DNA from: Janthinobacterium sp. PAMC25594
Lineage (GTDB): Bacteria > Pseudomonadota > Gammaproteobacteria > Burkholderiales > Burkholderiaceae_D
NCBI RefSeq assembly: GCF_019443505.1
Contig: NZ_CP080377.1
Span: 62,001-126,000, forward strand
Reading direction: 5' to 3'
DNA length: 64,000 bases
Shown: positions 18,039 to 27,114 of the stretch, one piece after another
Numbering within the stretch: position 1 is the first letter of the stretch
How the letters are laid out: every line of letters starts with the position of its first letter
Notes under the pieces: model-generated
The model's input: the letters and a program-made list of their open reading frames with translations, nothing else
Database searches by the model: none
Told to the model about the DNA's origin: nothing
Program-made: the position numbers and the translations under genes

Positions 18039-18780
18039 ACCACTGACGACTACCATGACCGATCTGAACAAACCTGCCTCCAACGGCGCTTCCGCCGATT
18101 CCGCCGTCCTTAGCTGCCGAGGCCTGGGCAAGACTTTCACGCAGGGCAGCTACAAGGTGCAGGTGCTGGCCGGTATCGACATCGACGTCCACCGTGGCGA
18201 GCGCGTCGCCATCGTCGGCGCCTCCGGTTCCGGCAAGTCGACCCTGCTGCACCTGCTGGGCGGCCTCGATACGCCCACCAGCGGCAAGGTAACCCTGCTG
18301 GGCAAGGATTTCGCCACCCTCAGCGAAAAGGCGCGCGGCGACTTGCGCAACGCCTCGCTGGGCTTCGTCTACCAGTTCCACCACCTGCTGCCCGAGTTTT
18401 CCGCGCTCGACAACGTCGCCATGCCGCTGATGATACGGCGCATGAAGCGCGCGCCCGCCACCGAGCTGGCGCAGCAGATTCTCACGCGTGTGAACCTGGC
18501 CAAGCGCGTCACGCACACGCCGGGCGAATTGTCGGGCGGCGAGCGCCAGCGCGTGGCCCTGGCCCGTGCCCTCGTCACGCAGCCGGCCTGCGTGCTGGCC
18601 GATGAACCGACGGGTAACCTCGATCACGCCACGGCCGAACAAATCTTCGACCTGATGCTGGAATTGTCGCGCACCCTGGGCACGGCCTTCGTTATCGTCA
18701 CTCACGATATCGAACTGGCCAAGCGCTGCGATCGCGTGCTGCGCCTGACGGATGAAGGGCTGCAGCCTTACCAATACTAG
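18031..18780 (+). CDS. lolD: Lipoprotein-releasing system ATPase LolD
   Basis: The cytoplasmic ATPase of the Lol transporter, 249 aa. Walker A is GASGSGKST, the signature LSGGERQR and Walker [12 protein letters not shown], the last typical of the LolD/MacB group. The region [16 protein letters not shown] matches LolD closely. The first ATG at 18031 overlaps the permease stop; a second ATG at 18055 would remove eight residues and cannot be excluded. TatD follows ten bases after the stop, so the operon runs on. Confidence 0.93.
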   Translation: MNKPLTTTMTDLNKPASNGASADSAVLSCRGLGKTFTQGSYKVQVLAGIDIDVHRGERVAIVGASGSGKSTLLHLLGGLDTPTSGKVTLLGKDFATLSEKARGDLRNASLGFVYQFHHLLPEFSALDNVAMPLMIRRMKRAPATELAQQILTRVNLAKRVTHTPGELSGGERQRVALARALVTQPACVLADEPTGNLDHATAEQIFDLMLELSRTLGTAFVIVTHDIELAKRCDRVLRLTDEGLQPYQY

Positions 18781-18789
18781 GAGTCCGCC

Positions 18790-19596
18790 ATGTGGATCGA
18801 CACGCACTGTCACCTCGACGCGCATGAATTCGGCGGCGAATCGCTGCAGGTGTCGGCGCGCGCGGCCGCGCAAGGCGTGGCCATGATCGTCATTCCCGCC
18901 GTCGAACGGGCCAATTTCAGCATCGTGCGCGACCTGGCGGCAGCGGCGCCCAACGCCTGCTACGCGCTCGGCATCCACCCGATCTACGTGCCGCACGCCA
19001 CCGATGACGATTTGCTCGCCCTGCGCGACGCCGTGGCGCTGGCCATGCATGACCCGCGCTTTGTCGCCATCGGCGAAATCGGCCTCGATTTCTTCATTCC
19101 CATGCTGTGCGAACCGGCCATGCGCGCCAAACAGGAGCATTTCTTGCGCGAGCAGCTGAGAATCGCCCGCGACTTCGATTTGCCCGTGCTGGTCCACGTG
19201 CGCCGCTCGCAGGACATGGTCCTCAAACACGCGCGCCAGATCCGTCCGAACGGCGGCATCGCGCATGCGTTCAATGGCAGCTTCCAGCAGGCGCAGGGCT
19301 ATATCGACCTGGGTTTCAAGCTCGGTTTCGGCGGCGCCATGACGTTTACCCGCGCGCTGCAGATACGCCGCATGGCCACGGACTTGCCCCTGGACGCCAT
19401 CGTGCTGGAGACGGATGCGCCCGACATTTCCCCCAGCTGGATTCACCCGGCCCGCAACAGTCCCGAAGAATTGCCGCGCATCGGCGCCGTGCTGGCCGAA
19501 TTGCGCGGCCTGGATATGGCGCAAGTGGCGGCTGCGACCAGCGCCAACGCGCGCGCCGTGCTGCCCCGATTACCCTTGATGGAAACACCCTTATGA
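18790..19596 (+). CDS. TatD-family metal-dependent hydrolase
   Basis: TatD proteins are cytoplasmic metal-dependent deoxyribonucleases in DNA repair and quality control. The 268-aa product shows the metal-binding HCH of DTHCHLD, GEIGLDFF (Glu ligand), VHVRRS (His), HAFNGS (His) and ETDAPD (Asp), all in the expected order and spacing. GGAGTCCGCC precedes the ATG. It is part of the lol operon and overlaps the next gene by ATGA. The lolCD-tatD linkage is common in betaproteobacteria. Confidence 0.9.
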   Translation: MWIDTHCHLDAHEFGGESLQVSARAAAQGVAMIVIPAVERANFSIVRDLAAAAPNACYALGIHPIYVPHATDDDLLALRDAVALAMHDPRFVAIGEIGLDFFIPMLCEPAMRAKQEHFLREQLRIARDFDLPVLVHVRRSQDMVLKHARQIRPNGGIAHAFNGSFQQAQGYIDLGFKLGFGGAMTFTRALQIRRMATDLPLDAIVLETDAPDISPSWIHPARNSPEELPRIGAVLAELRGLDMAQVAAATSANARAVLPRLPLMETPL

Positions 19597-20834
19597 ACAA
19601 GAAGATCATCACCGGCGCCCTGGCGGCCTGTTTGAGCAGCGCGTTGGCACCCGCCCTGGCGGCCGTCAATGCCCAGTGCGATGGCATGCCGCGCCTCGAC
19701 GTCACCACGCCGGCCGGCTTTTGCGTGGCCGTGCTGGCCGACGGCCTGAAATTCCCGCGTGGCGTGCTGCCGCTGACGAATGGCGATATCCTCGTCACGG
19801 ACATGGCGGGATGGGCGCCGAAGCAGGGTAAATTGTGGCTGTTGCAGCGCAAGGCGGCCGGCGCCGGTTACGAGCGCAAGCTGTTGCTCGACAAGCTAGA
19901 TCGCCCGAACGGCATCGTGCAGGGACCGGACGGCATGGTCTACGTGGGCGAGGTGGGACGCATCTTCCGCTTCGACTTGCGCGATCCATCGCGCGCCCTC
20001 ACCGACATCATCGGCGGCACGGCGAAAACGCCGCGCCTGCCGGGCCTCGGTTTGCACCTGTTGACGAACATGCGCTTCAGCCCCAAGGGCGATCTGTATG
20101 TGAACGTGGGATCGAGCACCGACCATTGCGAGAACGATGGCAAGGCGCCCGATCCGGCCAAGGCCTGTCCTTCGGCCGAAGGCCCGGAAGCGCTGGGCGC
20201 CATCCGCGAATACAAGATGGACTGGCCGGCCGGCACGGTGACGGGCTGGCGCACGCATGCGCGCGGCTTGCGCAATTCGATGGCGCTGGCTTTTCATCCG
20301 GCGACGGGCGAGTTATGGCAGGCGGAAAACGCGCGCGACGCCATCCAGGCCGCCATGCCGCAGTTGAAAAACGACGAGAACCTGCCGCACGAGGAACTGA
20401 ATTTGATCAAGGCCGACCGGCACTACGGCTGGCCGTACTTCTACGACGACAATGTGGCCAGTCCCGAATATCCGAAGACGGCTTGCGACGCCCAATATGC
20501 GGCGCCGGAGCGTCTGCTGCCCGGCCATGCCGCCCCGCTGGGCATGACCTTTTACACGGCCAGCCGCTTTCCGGCGTTGTACAAGAATAGCCTGATCATC
20601 GGCTACCACGGCTACCGCAGCAACGGCCACCGCCTGGTGGCGCTGCTGCCCGACAAGGCCGGCGCGCCGCTGGGCAAGTCCGTCGAGTTGATCGGCAACT
20701 GGGAGCGCAAGGGCAAGCAGGGCAGGGGCGCACCCGTCGACGTGAAGCAGGGCCAGGATGGCGATATCTATATGGCCGACGACCATAACGGGCTGGTGCT
20801 GAAGCTGCATTATGCGGCGGCGGGCAAGCCGTAA
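19593..20834 (+). CDS. Secreted sorbosone-dehydrogenase-like beta-propeller
   Basis: A 413-aa exported protein resembling PQQ-dependent aldose/L-sorbosone dehydrogenases, which oxidise sugars in the periplasm. It has a signal peptide (MNKKIITG to about LAAV) and propeller motifs such as GVLPLTNGDILVTD, NGIVQGPDGMVYVG, NMRFSPKGDLYVNVGS, GLRNSMALAFHPATGELW and a final QGQDGDIYMADD. NYG/HYGWPYF fits the PQQ-pocket region. Which sugar is used cannot be inferred. The start was set by the ATGA overlap with tatD and the signal peptide. It is probably the last gene of the lol-tatD transcript, followed by a REP-like element. Confidence 0.8.
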   Translation: MNKKIITGALAACLSSALAPALAAVNAQCDGMPRLDVTTPAGFCVAVLADGLKFPRGVLPLTNGDILVTDMAGWAPKQGKLWLLQRKAAGAGYERKLLLDKLDRPNGIVQGPDGMVYVGEVGRIFRFDLRDPSRALTDIIGGTAKTPRLPGLGLHLLTNMRFSPKGDLYVNVGSSTDHCENDGKAPDPAKACPSAEGPEALGAIREYKMDWPAGTVTGWRTHARGLRNSMALAFHPATGELWQAENARDAIQAAMPQLKNDENLPHEELNLIKADRHYGWPYFYDDNVASPEYPKTACDAQYAAPERLLPGHAAPLGMTFYTASRFPALYKNSLIIGYHGYRSNGHRLVALLPDKAGAPLGKSVELIGNWERKGKQGRGAPVDVKQGQDGDIYMADDHNGLVLKLHYAAAGKP

Positions 20835-20854
20835 CTTTCACCGGCCTCGCACGT

Positions 20855-20955
20855 GTAGGTCCGGTTAGGCCAAAGGCCGTAACCCGACAACACCCGTAGC
20901 GCCAACAATGTCGTCGGATTACGCGCGCCCTTCGGACGCGCTAATCCGACCTACC
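20855..20955. repeat. Composite REP-like element, two hairpins
   Basis: The first hairpin pairs GTCCGGTTAGGCC with GGCCGTAACCCGAC around AAA with small mismatches. The second pairs GTCGGATTA (20913-20921) with TAATCCGAC (20942-20950), with further pairing of GCGCG segments inside. The outer CCTACC/GTAGG ends recur. A related unit is at 62993-63022. It follows the stop of the propeller gene and may protect or end its mRNA. Confidence 0.75.
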
Positions 20956-21049
20956 CTACCTGTGCTTGACCTCGCTCAGTGCGGGGCTGCCGCATCCTCC
21001 TACAATCGGCCTGATGTTCCCTGTCCACCAGGAGCAACGGGAGGCTGAC

Positions 21050-21523
21050 GTGAAACCTGCATTCATCAAGCTGCGTGAAAATTATTCGAGCGTGGCGGCC
21101 GTCGACCAGGCGGCCCTGTTCGGCGAAATCGGCTGGGAAGATTTGATCGGCAAGGACAGCTTTGCCAACACCTGCGCCATTCGCGTCAGCCTGGCGCTGA
21201 TCAAGGCGGGGATACAGCTGCAAGGCCGCATGGCGATTCGCAAGGGGCCGTTCAAGGGCGCGCTGATCGAGCCGGGACAAGCCAAGCTGGCGCACATGCT
21301 GGCCAGCCCCGCGTTGTTCGGCGCGCCCGAAAAATTCAGCCGCGGGGCGGCCAATGCCGGCATCGGCCAGCGCCAGGGCATGGTCGCCTTCTTCCGCATT
21401 CCCGGCTACCTGGGCGGCGCGGGTGGGCATATCGACATCCTGCTGCCGTCTATCGGCGTGAAGCTGTGCGGCACGGAGTGCTACTGGGATTGCGGCGAAG
21501 TCTGGTTCTGGCCAATCGGTTGA
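21050..21523 (+). CDS. Tae4-type type VI secretion amidase effector
   Basis: Tae4 proteins are peptidoglycan amidases injected into rival cells by type VI secretion. The 157-aa product (GTG start after GGGAGG, spacing 5) begins KPAFIKLRENYSS and carries the papain-like set: C42 in SFANTCAIRVS, H127 in GGHIDI and an Asp (D129 or D147). The C-terminal YWDCGEVWFWPIG matches the usual Tae4 end; C140, C144 and C148 could form a disulfide. No signal peptide is present, as expected for an injected effector. I see no adjacent Tai4 immunity gene and no T6SS genes; the next gene is on the other strand. Upstream ATG at 21014 is in frame but lacks a site. Confidence 0.8.
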   Translation: MKPAFIKLRENYSSVAAVDQAALFGEIGWEDLIGKDSFANTCAIRVSLALIKAGIQLQGRMAIRKGPFKGALIEPGQAKLAHMLASPALFGAPEKFSRGAANAGIGQRQGMVAFFRIPGYLGGAGGHIDILLPSIGVKLCGTECYWDCGEVWFWPIG

Positions 21524-21539
21524 CGCTTACTTTTTACGC

Positions 21540-23525
21540 CTATTTGAACTTCTTCGAGCGTCCGCGCGAAGCCGCATTGTGCGCGCGCAGGATGGAGTCG
21601 ACCCGTTCCGACGCGTCGCGCGACAGGTTTTGCGCCACGGCGATATCGGGGAAGAATTCGGGCAGGCGGTAGCTGAGCCACGCATACGCCGAATAGTAGC
21701 GGCAGGTGTCTTCCACCTGCTGCAGATTCTGCGTGCCGCCGCCGTACGCGTGCTGGCGCAAGGTGCTGGTTTTTCCCTGCGACAGATTCTTCGCCCAGTG
21801 CTCCCACGCCGTTTGCAAGGATGGCACCTTGCTCGAAATCGGCACCAGCGACAGCGTGAACTTGTCGGCCACGGACAGCGGTAATGTGTCGAGCCAGACG
21901 GCACGATCTTGCTGGTCTTGCGTGATGCGGGGGAAGAAGAAACCGTCCGGCACGTCGATATTGTGGATGAAGCGGCGCAGCAGTTTTGACAGCGACAGCT
22001 CGCCCGTCACCGACGAAATGCGGTGCAGGTGTTCGAGCGAGGGCGCCACGGCAAAGCCGCTGGTGTTCAGCGGATGCAGTTTTTCCTTCAGCAGCGCGCG
22101 CATGACTTCATGCGTCTCGTTGTCGTAGCCGGCCACCAGGCCCTCTTCATGCACGCCATAGCGGCCCGCGCGCCCGGCGATCTGGCGCGCCAGCGCGGCC
22201 GAAATCTCTTCCTCTTCGCGGCCATTGTATTTGACGCAGGTGGTCATGACGATGCGCGCGATCGGCATGTTCAGGCCCATCGCCAGTGCATCCGTGCCGA
22301 CGACGATATCGGCTGTGCCGTCGCGGAAGCGCTGCGCCTGCGCGCGCCGCACTTCGGGCGACAGATTGCCGTAGACGGTGGCCACGGACAGCCCCGTTTC
22401 CGTGATCATGTCGCGCCACATCAGCACTTCGCGGCGCGAAAAGGCGATGACGGCGTCGCCGCGGCGCAGGTTGCGTACCTTGCGCACTGCGCTCGGCTCC
22501 ATCGACAGGGGCGCCATGCGCTTCAAGACATGGACTTCCAGCGGGCAGTCCAGGCGCTCGGCCAGCGCCTCAATGGCGCGCCGCGCTTCCGGCGCTCCCA
22601 CCAGGTACACGGTGTGGGCGGGCGCGCCGCAGACGGCCGCCGTCCACGCGGCGCCCCGGTCCGGGTCGGCCAGCATCTGGATTTCATCGATGACGGCCAC
22701 CTCGACGACGGTTTTCGTGTCCAGCATTTCCACCGTGCTGGCCACGTGCGTGGCGCCGTCGACCACGCGGCGTTCCTCGCCCGTGATCAGGCTCACGGCC
22801 AGCGGCTTGCCGTGCGGCGCCGCTTCCTGCAGGCGTTCGTAGTTTTCCAGGGCCAGCAGGCGCAATGGCGCCAGGTAGATGCCGCTCTTCGCCTTCACCA
22901 GCGCTTCCATGGCGCGGTGCGTCTTGCCGGAATTCGTGGGGCCGAGCAGGGCGATGAAGCGGCGCGGCAGGCGGCGCGCCATCTCGAACGAGGCCGGATA
23001 CTCGGCAAGGTTGATGCTCTGGCGCGTGCGCGCCGCGTGCTGCTCTTCCTGCTGGCGCTCGATGGCGTGATTGAAGCGCTGGCGGATGCGGTCGAAGACC
23101 ATGCCGGCCGGCTCCGACGTCTGCATGCCGGCCAGCGTGTGCAGGAAGACCATCGGGTCCGCGTCCACGTCCTCGCTCAGGCCCGCGATATCGGCGACGA
23201 AATCGATCACATGCTGGCGCAGCTCTTCGAAGACGGCCGCGCTGGCCCGTTCGCGCACCAGGGCCAGCTTGGTTTCGCGGTCCATCTTGCGCCACTTGGC
23301 CGGCCGCGCCAGCACGCCCTGGCTTGGCACCAGCGCATACGGCACCACCAGGTGGCCGGCCTTGACCGTGCCGGTGAAGCGCACGAAGACGCGGCCTTCC
23401 ATCTTGACCAGGCGGATATGCTCGGCCAGTTCCCCCAGTTCCGCGACCAGGGTGGCGTCGTTATTGTCTTCGCTGCTGTCGGAAATGTCGGTGGAAGTGT
23501 CGGGAGGAAGTGCGGAGGAAGTCAT
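21540..23525 (-). CDS. Suv3-like RNA helicase
   Basis: A 661-aa cytoplasmic superfamily 2 helicase resembling mitochondrial Suv3, which unwinds RNA for degradation. Motif I is GPTNSGKT (195-202), motif II is DEIQ (280-283), as in Suv3 rather than DEAD, then VYLVGAPEA, and in the second RecA lobe VYGNLSPEVRRAQAQRF, TDALAMGLNMP and QIAGRAGRYG. The first 180 residues have no clear domain; the C-terminus has a basic tail (RGRSKKFK). Bacterial homologues are known in proteobacteria, with unclear partners. It is convergent with the Tae4 gene and separated from it by 16 bases. Confidence 0.85.
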   Translation of the reverse strand: MTSSALPPDTSTDISDSSEDNNDATLVAELGELAEHIRLVKMEGRVFVRFTGTVKAGHLVVPYALVPSQGVLARPAKWRKMDRETKLALVRERASAAVFEELRQHVIDFVADIAGLSEDVDADPMVFLHTLAGMQTSEPAGMVFDRIRQRFNHAIERQQEEQHAARTRQSINLAEYPASFEMARRLPRRFIALLGPTNSGKTHRAMEALVKAKSGIYLAPLRLLALENYERLQEAAPHGKPLAVSLITGEERRVVDGATHVASTVEMLDTKTVVEVAVIDEIQMLADPDRGAAWTAAVCGAPAHTVYLVGAPEARRAIEALAERLDCPLEVHVLKRMAPLSMEPSAVRKVRNLRRGDAVIAFSRREVLMWRDMITETGLSVATVYGNLSPEVRRAQAQRFRDGTADIVVGTDALAMGLNMPIARIVMTTCVKYNGREEEEISAALARQIAGRAGRYGVHEEGLVAGYDNETHEVMRALLKEKLHPLNTSGFAVAPSLEHLHRISSVTGELSLSKLLRRFIHNIDVPDGFFFPRITQDQQDRAVWLDTLPLSVADKFTLSLVPISSKVPSLQTAWEHWAKNLSQGKTSTLRQHAYGGGTQNLQQVEDTCRYYSAYAWLSYRLPEFFPDIAVAQNLSRDASERVDSILRAHNAASRGRSKKFK

Positions 23526-23612
23526 GTCGTGCCTGGGTGTTGAAGTAAGCGAGGCCGATTATACCGTCGATGAGGACGGGCGGTGGTGGCGCCAGCCTTG
23601 GCGTCTGCATGT

Positions 23613-24446
23613 TCAGGCGGCACGCGCGCGCACCAGGCGCAGGCCCCAGCCGGTAGCGATTGTCCCGTCACCGGCTTGCAGCGGCGTCACGGCATCCAGG
23701 AATGCGCTGCGCAGGCGCCGCCGGGCGTCATCGTCCAGGCGGTCGATGTCGTAGGTGTCCAGCAGTGCGGCCCACAGTTCGCCCGGCGTGGGTGCCCATG
23801 GCACGTCGATGTCGTCGAACGCGACGTCTGCGAAACCGGCATCGAGCAGTTCGCGCCAGCCCGCTTCCGACCCCGCGCGCTGGTCGCCGAAGCGCAGCGG
23901 CGGCAGCGCGTCGCTGGCGATGGGCTTGAACACGCGCATGAAAACGTCGTTCACTTCGCCCAGCAAGAAAGTCCGGCCGACGATGGCCGCAAAGTGGCCA
24001 GCAGGACGCAGCACGCGGCGCATTTCCCGCACGACTTGTTCGATGTCGTCCATCAGCATCAGCGCCATGTGCGACACGAGATAATCGACGCTGGCCGATG
24101 GCAGGTCGAGCGCCTGGCTGCGGCCTGGCAGCAGCCGCACGGAGGCGGGCAGGGCGGCGCGCGCCACGGCCAGTTCAGCCTCGCTCATGTCGACGCCGAG
24201 CAGTTGCAGCTGCGCCTGTTGCCGGGCGGCCAGCAATCCCAGCAGATGGCCATTGCCGCAGGCCAGGTCGAGCACAGACAAGGGGTTATCGCCGACCGGC
24301 ACGAGGTCGGTCAGCACGGCGTAGGACGAAGCCCATCTGCCGACGGGGGAGCTGGCCGGCAGATGGGCGAACGCGGCGCTGGTCACGCCGACTTGCCTTT
24401 GATGAAAATCCTGCAAATAGGTTTCGGCCGCTGTCAGTGGAGTCAT
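23613..24446 (-). CDS. SAM-dependent class I methyltransferase
   Basis: A 277-aa cytoplasmic methyltransferase; the substrate is unknown. Motif I is VLDLACGNGHLLGLLA, motif II has the acidic end GVDMSEAELAVAR, then VDYLVSHMALMLMDD (motif IV region) and VLRPAGHFAAIVG (motif VI region), in the order of the Methyltransf_11 type. The start at 24446 (MTPLTAAETYLQDF) was preferred because the in-frame sequence upstream, as far as 24560, is rich in Arg and His and looks non-coding. It lies 87 bases downstream of the helicase gene on the same strand, perhaps co-transcribed with it. Confidence 0.8.
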   Translation of the reverse strand: MTPLTAAETYLQDFHQRQVGVTSAAFAHLPASSPVGRWASSYAVLTDLVPVGDNPLSVLDLACGNGHLLGLLAARQQAQLQLLGVDMSEAELAVARAALPASVRLLPGRSQALDLPSASVDYLVSHMALMLMDDIEQVVREMRRVLRPAGHFAAIVGRTFLLGEVNDVFMRVFKPIASDALPPLRFGDQRAGSEAGWRELLDAGFADVAFDDIDVPWAPTPGELWAALLDTYDIDRLDDDARRRLRSAFLDAVTPLQAGDGTIATGWGLRLVRARAA

Positions 24447-24651
24447 GCAAGGTCCGCAAAGTCGTGGCGCCTGGCGCCGGATGGTCATCTTAGCATGCGG
24501 AAAGTGTCGCCAACGGTGGCGACGGATGGTGTGCCTGGGCGTTCTTATCCACGCCGCCATTGCGCCAGATCAGACGGCAACGAGTCGAAAGCGATCAGAA
24601 TATCTGAGTCCCTTTCGCAGCGAGCGGATTTTGCCTTGATCCTGCCTTCCC

Positions 24652-27075
24652 ATGCGCACCCTGATACTCGGCTTTGCCGCTGGCGCCGCTTCGCTGCAGA
24701 TGCAGACCAGCTTGCCGGCCCATGCTGGCGTGCTGCTGTGGCTGATCGCTGGCTTGGGGTTGACGGTTAGTCTGGCGCTGCGTCGCCACGCGCGCTGGCG
24801 CTGCGTTGTCGCGCTTGCCGCCGGCGTGGGACTGGGCTTTTATTGGGCGGCCTGGCTGGCCCAGGCCGCCATGGCGCCGCAACTGGCGCTGGCCGATGAA
24901 GGGCAGGACATCATCGTGACAGGCACGGTGGCCAGCTTGCCGTACCGTTTCGAGCAGGGCGTGCGTTTTAACTTTGCCGTGGAAAAGGCGGTTGGCGCGC
25001 AGGTACCGCCCCTGATCGCGCTGTCCTGGTACGCGGGGTTTCGCGATGAAGTGACGAACGAGGTGGGCGACGTGCAGCCGGGCGAACGCTGGCGTTTGAC
25101 GGTGCGGCTGCCGCGTCCGCACGGCAACGCGAATCCCATGGGTTTCGATTACGAGGCGTGGCTGCTGGAGCAGGGTGTGCGCGCCACCGGCTATGTGCGG
25201 CCGCAGCCGCGCGCCGATACGCCGAACATGCGCCTGGCGGCCTTCGTGCCTGCTTTCGGCAACGTGGTGGAAGCGAGCCGCGCAGTGCTGCGCGCGCGCA
25301 TCCTGCGCAGCCTGGAGAATAAACAGTATGCGGGCGTGATCGTGGCGCTGGTGGTGGGCGATCAGCGCGCCATTCCCCAGTCGGACTGGCAAGTATTCAA
25401 CCGCACGGGCGTGAGCCACCTGATTTCAATTTCCGGCTTGCATATTACGATGATCGCGGGAATGTTCGCCTTGGGCGCAGGCGCGCTGTGGCGGCGCTCG
25501 TTTTTCACGGAGCGGCAACTGCCTTTGCTGCTGCCGGCGCAAAAAGTGGCGGCCCTGGCCGGTGCGCTGGCGGCATTTGCCTATGTGCTGCTGGCGGGCT
25601 TCGGCGTGCCGGCGCAGCGCACTTTATATATGTTGCTGGTGGTGGCGCTGGCCTTGTGGCTGGGGCGCATCACCAGCATCGGCCATATCCTGTGCCTGGC
25701 GTTGGGCGTGGTCGTGCTGCTCGATCCGTGGGCCGTGCTGTGGCCTGGTTTCTGGCTGTCGTTCGGCGCCGTCGCCACCATGCTGTACGCGACGGCAGGC
25801 CGCACCACGGCGCCCTTGCCGGAGAGCGCCGGCCGCTGGCGCCGTTTGCGCGCGGCCGTGGCGCTCGGTGCGCACACGCAGTATGTGGTGACGGTGGGGC
25901 TGGTACCGTTGACGATGCTGCTGTTTTCGCAAGTGTCGCTGGTCAGCCCTGTGGCCAATGCGCTGGCCATTCCCGTCATCAGCCTGGTCGTCACGCCCTT
26001 GTCCCTGGCGGGCAGCCTGCTGCCCGCGCCCTTGTGCGACGGGCTGTTGCTGCTGGCACACGCCATCGTGCAGATGCTGGCGCAGGTACTGGACTGGCTC
26101 GGTGCGCGCCGTTTTGCCGTGTGGACGGCGCCCGCGCCGCCATGGTGGAGTTTTTGCTGGGCATTGTTTGGCACGGCCTGGCTGCTGGCGCCACGCGGAT
26201 GGCCGCATCGCTGGGCGGGCATGCTGGGCTGGCTGCCGCTGCTGACGGCCTTGCCGTCCAGCCCGCCACCTGGCCAGATGTGGATCACGGCCTTTGATGT
26301 GGGACAAGGCATGGCCGTGCTGGTGGAAACGCATGGACACCGCTTGTTGTACGACACGGGGCCCGCCTACAGCCTCGATTCCGATGGCGCCAGCCGCGTC
26401 ATCGTGCCCTATTTGCGCGCGCGCGGCATAGCCAGGCTGGACGGCGTGATCATTTCCCACAGCGACCTCGATCACGCGGGCGGCGCCATTTCCCTGCTGG
26501 AAAATATAGACGTGGGCTGGCTGGCCTCGTCGCTGTTCGACGGCCACCCGGCCGTCGAGGCCCGGCGGCAAGCCCGGCGTCCGTATCTGCACTGCATGGC
26601 GGGCCAGCGCTGGACTTGGGAAGGCGTGCGCTTCGCCATGCTGCACCCACTGCCCGCCAGCCACACGGACATTTCCCTGAAACCGAACGCCCGCAGCTGC
26701 GCGGTGAAAATCACGGCGGGCAAGCATGCAATCTTGCTGGCTGGCGACATCGAAGCGGCGCAGGAAGCGCAATTGCTTGGCCGCTCGGCAGACGGTGAGC
26801 TGGCCGCCGATGTGCTGCTGGCGCCCCATCATGGCAGCGGCACGTCTTCCACGTCAGCATTCTTGAGCGCCGTCCATCCGGCCCTGGCGATTTTCCAGGT
26901 TGGGCACAGGAATCGCTATAAACATCCGAAGGCGCAGGTCTACGCGCGCTATGGCGAGATGGGGATTGCGCGGCTGCGCACGGATGTGGAAGGCGCGGTG
27001 GTAATGGAGTTTGGGGACGCTGTTGAGGTGACCCGGTATCGGGCCAGCCGGCCACGTTACTGGCATGGGCGATAA
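24652..27075 (+). CDS. comEC: ComEC/Rec2 DNA-uptake channel
   Basis: ComEC carries transforming single-stranded DNA across the inner membrane. The 807-aa product has N-terminal membrane segments and the DUF4131 region (1-190), the Competence domain with many membrane helices (about 215-530; SHLISISGLHITMIAGMFA is characteristic) and a C-terminal metallo-beta-lactamase domain with ISHSDLDHAGG near 601 and LLAPHHGSGTSS near 725. All regions are intact, and the length is normal. No other competence gene is in the window. In related species comEC often follows lolD-tatD directly; here about 5 kb of other genes lie between. Confidence 0.93.
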   Translation: MRTLILGFAAGAASLQMQTSLPAHAGVLLWLIAGLGLTVSLALRRHARWRCVVALAAGVGLGFYWAAWLAQAAMAPQLALADEGQDIIVTGTVASLPYRFEQGVRFNFAVEKAVGAQVPPLIALSWYAGFRDEVTNEVGDVQPGERWRLTVRLPRPHGNANPMGFDYEAWLLEQGVRATGYVRPQPRADTPNMRLAAFVPAFGNVVEASRAVLRARILRSLENKQYAGVIVALVVGDQRAIPQSDWQVFNRTGVSHLISISGLHITMIAGMFALGAGALWRRSFFTERQLPLLLPAQKVAALAGALAAFAYVLLAGFGVPAQRTLYMLLVVALALWLGRITSIGHILCLALGVVVLLDPWAVLWPGFWLSFGAVATMLYATAGRTTAPLPESAGRWRRLRAAVALGAHTQYVVTVGLVPLTMLLFSQVSLVSPVANALAIPVISLVVTPLSLAGSLLPAPLCDGLLLLAHAIVQMLAQVLDWLGARRFAVWTAPAPPWWSFCWALFGTAWLLAPRGWPHRWAGMLGWLPLLTALPSSPPPGQMWITAFDVGQGMAVLVETHGHRLLYDTGPAYSLDSDGASRVIVPYLRARGIARLDGVIISHSDLDHAGGAISLLENIDVGWLASSLFDGHPAVEARRQARRPYLHCMAGQRWTWEGVRFAMLHPLPASHTDISLKPNARSCAVKITAGKHAILLAGDIEAAQEAQLLGRSADGELAADVLLAPHHGSGTSSTSAFLSAVHPALAIFQVGHRNRYKHPKAQVYARYGEMGIARLRTDVEGAVVMEFGDAVEVTRYRASRPRYWHGR

Positions 27076-27114
27076 GGTAATACGTCTCACCGGATGCCGG
27101 ACAGGAGATTTATT

